From NCBI GenBank assembly GCA_013178415.1, contig JABLXA010000006.1:62001-126000 (forward strand): 64,000 nt of DNA. Direction: 5' to 3'. Below, in pieces: positions 62,593 through 64,000 of this stretch. The notes under the pieces are model-generated. The model made no database searches. It saw nothing but the letters and a program-made list of their open reading frames with translations, and was not told the origin of the DNA. This DNA is from Bacillota bacterium. GTDB taxonomy: Bacteria > Bacillota > SHA-98 > Ch115. How positions within the stretch are numbered: the stretch's first letter is position 1; each line of letters starts with the position of its first letter. The position numbers and the translations under genes were made by a program.

Positions 62593-64000
62593 TCAAGCCT
62601 TCCTTGTGAGGACCCACTCAAGGGGCGCCAATTCTCGAGGCCTTTGGCCTGCCCTGATGGAGTCCACGATCCCAGCAAGTTGGCTGCGTAATTCGAGGAA
62701 TGCATTGCGCATCATGGTGAGATCCCGCATGAGATGTGGAACTATGAGACCTCTGACCGGACCAGGCTCGACTATCTTATCGAACTCAGCCATAGCCTCC
62801 TCTGCCGCCTGCGAAGACGGAGAACCTTGAAGCAGTGCGGCGTACTTCGCCCGAAAGTCTGAGGGCTTATCCACCGTCTCCCGGTTCCAGGACCACTCTG
62901 AGAGCGCCAGGTAGTTCCTATGGAAAGCAGGGTCGTATGCTCCATAGGGTTCAATCCCTTCAGCCCCATTCTCATATCCAAGTTTCGTCATAAGCTGGAT
63001 GTTTTGGAGATAACTTTCGTTGATCATCCAAAAATAATAGCCAATCATGGGATTAACCCACCGCTTGAGCCCGAGCTCTGAACGCAGCGTACGGAAAGAT
63101 TCGGGCGGTTCGAGTCCGTACCACCACCACTCAAGAACTACCTTATCCTTGAGCCCCCTCTCCTCGATCTGGCGCGCGAATTTGTCTCCAAGCACATCCA
63201 TATGCCTTACTAATTGGTCATTCCACAGACAGATCTGATCGATACCCTTATCCGAAAGGTGGGACATGAGTCGCAAAAGATATTCAACTAGGAGTTCTTC
63301 ACGGGTTTTGGCACTGCATTCTTTGCATTTACACCATGGATCCACCGACCGCTTAGGTTCCATGGGATCGATCCCGATCAACGGGTAGATTTCATCCATT
63401 CCCATGTGGAAGGAATGAACATCATTGGGAAGCAGGTACCTCTCAATTATCTCGTCATAGATCTTAAACATCATCTCATATGTCTTTGGTGAAGAGAGGC
63501 AGAAACCATATCCAGTAGGAAGGCTATTCTCATCCTTTGAGGATACCTCGGGGTAATGCCTTGGAATTAGGGTGTTATGGCCTAGACTGTTGAAATGCGG
63601 CCTTACAGTCACATTGTGATCCTTACCATAAGCTATGACCTCGCCAAAGAAATCCTGAGCAAACATAGTAGGAAGGTATTCCAGCGTCACATAACCTGCC
63701 TTGCTTGGCGAGTAGTAGCGGATAGTCTTGGGAGTGGCGAGATCTGGATAATTCTTTAAAGGCAGCATAAGAAATTCCGTTATCTTATTGTCATATTGGA
63801 TGCACCAGCACCCATAGACTCCCACCCCGAGGAAGTTGAGTTTTATTTTGGCCATGAAATCAATAAGCTTTTTCCAATCATCTAGAGTCATGAGGTCGGG
63901 GCCCCATTTATCTTCTATGTAAAGCCCTCGATAGCGATAGTCAGGAAAATCGCGTATCTTCACCTTCGGCGCCGCAAGGTTCCCTTCTCTAAGCTCAAGA
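62593..64000 (-). CDS. GH20-like beta-N-acetylhexosaminidase, 5' part outside window
   Basis: The frame is open to the right edge (469 residues visible). From about residue 14 it reads VKIRDFPDYRYRGLYIEDKWG, the junction between a GH20b domain and the catalytic barrel, so the N-terminal domain should lie beyond the window; a GTG at 63963 is an alternative start. Catalytic Asp-Glu is in FHMGMDEIYPL, with VRPHFNSLGH ahead. CKCKECS may bind a metal. GH20 enzymes release terminal GlcNAc or GalNAc. The C-terminal 90 residues are helical. No signal peptide can be assessed. Confidence 0.82.
   Translation of the reverse strand, partial: LELREGNLAAPKVKIRDFPDYRYRGLYIEDKWGPDLMTLDDWKKLIDFMAKIKLNFLGVGVYGCWCIQYDNKITEFLMLPLKNYPDLATPKTIRYYSPSKAGYVTLEYLPTMFAQDFFGEVIAYGKDHNVTVRPHFNSLGHNTLIPRHYPEVSSKDENSLPTGYGFCLSSPKTYEMMFKIYDEIIERYLLPNDVHSFHMGMDEIYPLIGIDPMEPKRSVDPWCKCKECSAKTREELLVEYLLRLMSHLSDKGIDQICLWNDQLVRHMDVLGDKFARQIEERGLKDKVVLEWWWYGLEPPESFRTLRSELGLKRWVNPMIGYYFWMINESYLQNIQLMTKLGYENGAEGIEPYGAYDPAFHRNYLALSEWSWNRETVDKPSDFRAKYAALLQGSPSSQAAEEAMAEFDKIVEPGPVRGLIVPHLMRDLTMMRNAFLELRSQLAGIVDSIRAGQRPRELAPLEWVLTRKA

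Overview
The window reads as chromosomal DNA from a spore-forming, probably thermophilic or anaerobic member of the Firmicutes. The evidence is a run of SPOCS-domain (DUF3794) proteins, one with a LysM tail, and a conserved sporulation/housekeeping block on the minus strand: TatD, a YabE-like 3D/G5 protein, RsmA/KsgA, YkuK-like, YabG and Veg. A predicted outer-membrane beta-barrel ending in Phe (31.1-31.9 kb) raises the possibility of a diderm (two-membrane) lineage; this is inference from one gene. Many genes start at TTG or GTG behind strong purine-rich ribosome binding sites. No rRNA, tRNA, CRISPR array or prophage was recognised.

Region by region. 1-14.8 kb holds five SPOCS-type proteins, two NDP-sugar enzymes and a spore-lytic-like GH18 protein that has lost its catalytic residues. 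In their midst is a 1.87 kb gene-free stretch (7435-9306) carrying two adjacent arrays of degenerate palindromes at near three-helical-turn spacing. 9.3-20.5 kb encodes five GT4-type and one GT2 glycosyltransferases; with the sugar-nucleotide enzymes and coat-like proteins this looks like a spore-surface glycosylation locus. 20.6-24.4 kb has a CwlD-like amidase overlapping a convergent CAP-domain protein, a trypsin-like protease and a small membrane protein. A 102-bp element with terminal inverted repeats occurs once at 10.4 kb and once, inverted, at 22.5 kb.

24.5-28.8 kb is the conserved veg-yabG-ykuK-rsmA-yabE block. The tatD gene, normally its neighbour, lies 9 kb away (37.9-38.6 kb), and a tatD-linked radical SAM gene stays on the yabE side. 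Between them is an accessory island: an MNT-HEPN pair, the beta-barrel protein, and two caspase-family lipoproteins flanking a subtilase lipoprotein and a small YezD-like protein.

39-64 kb is a carbohydrate and amino-sugar utilisation region: a family 5 solute-binding protein, an MFS transporter, an N-acetylglucosamine-kinase-like protein, three intact Gfo/Idh/MocA oxidoreductases and one broken one, an ABC sugar importer lacking its ATPase, a UroD-family protein, alanine dehydrogenase, two DegT aminotransferases, a PocR-AraC regulator, a PIG-L deacetylase, a NagB-like protein, a ceramidase-like protein and two GH20-like hydrolases (one truncated, one cut by the window edge). It suggests scavenging of N-acetylated sugars from glycans. 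Decay is visible here: a truncated PIN toxin, a Gfo/Idh remnant and a GH20 gene whose 3' half is replaced by GC-rich sequence.
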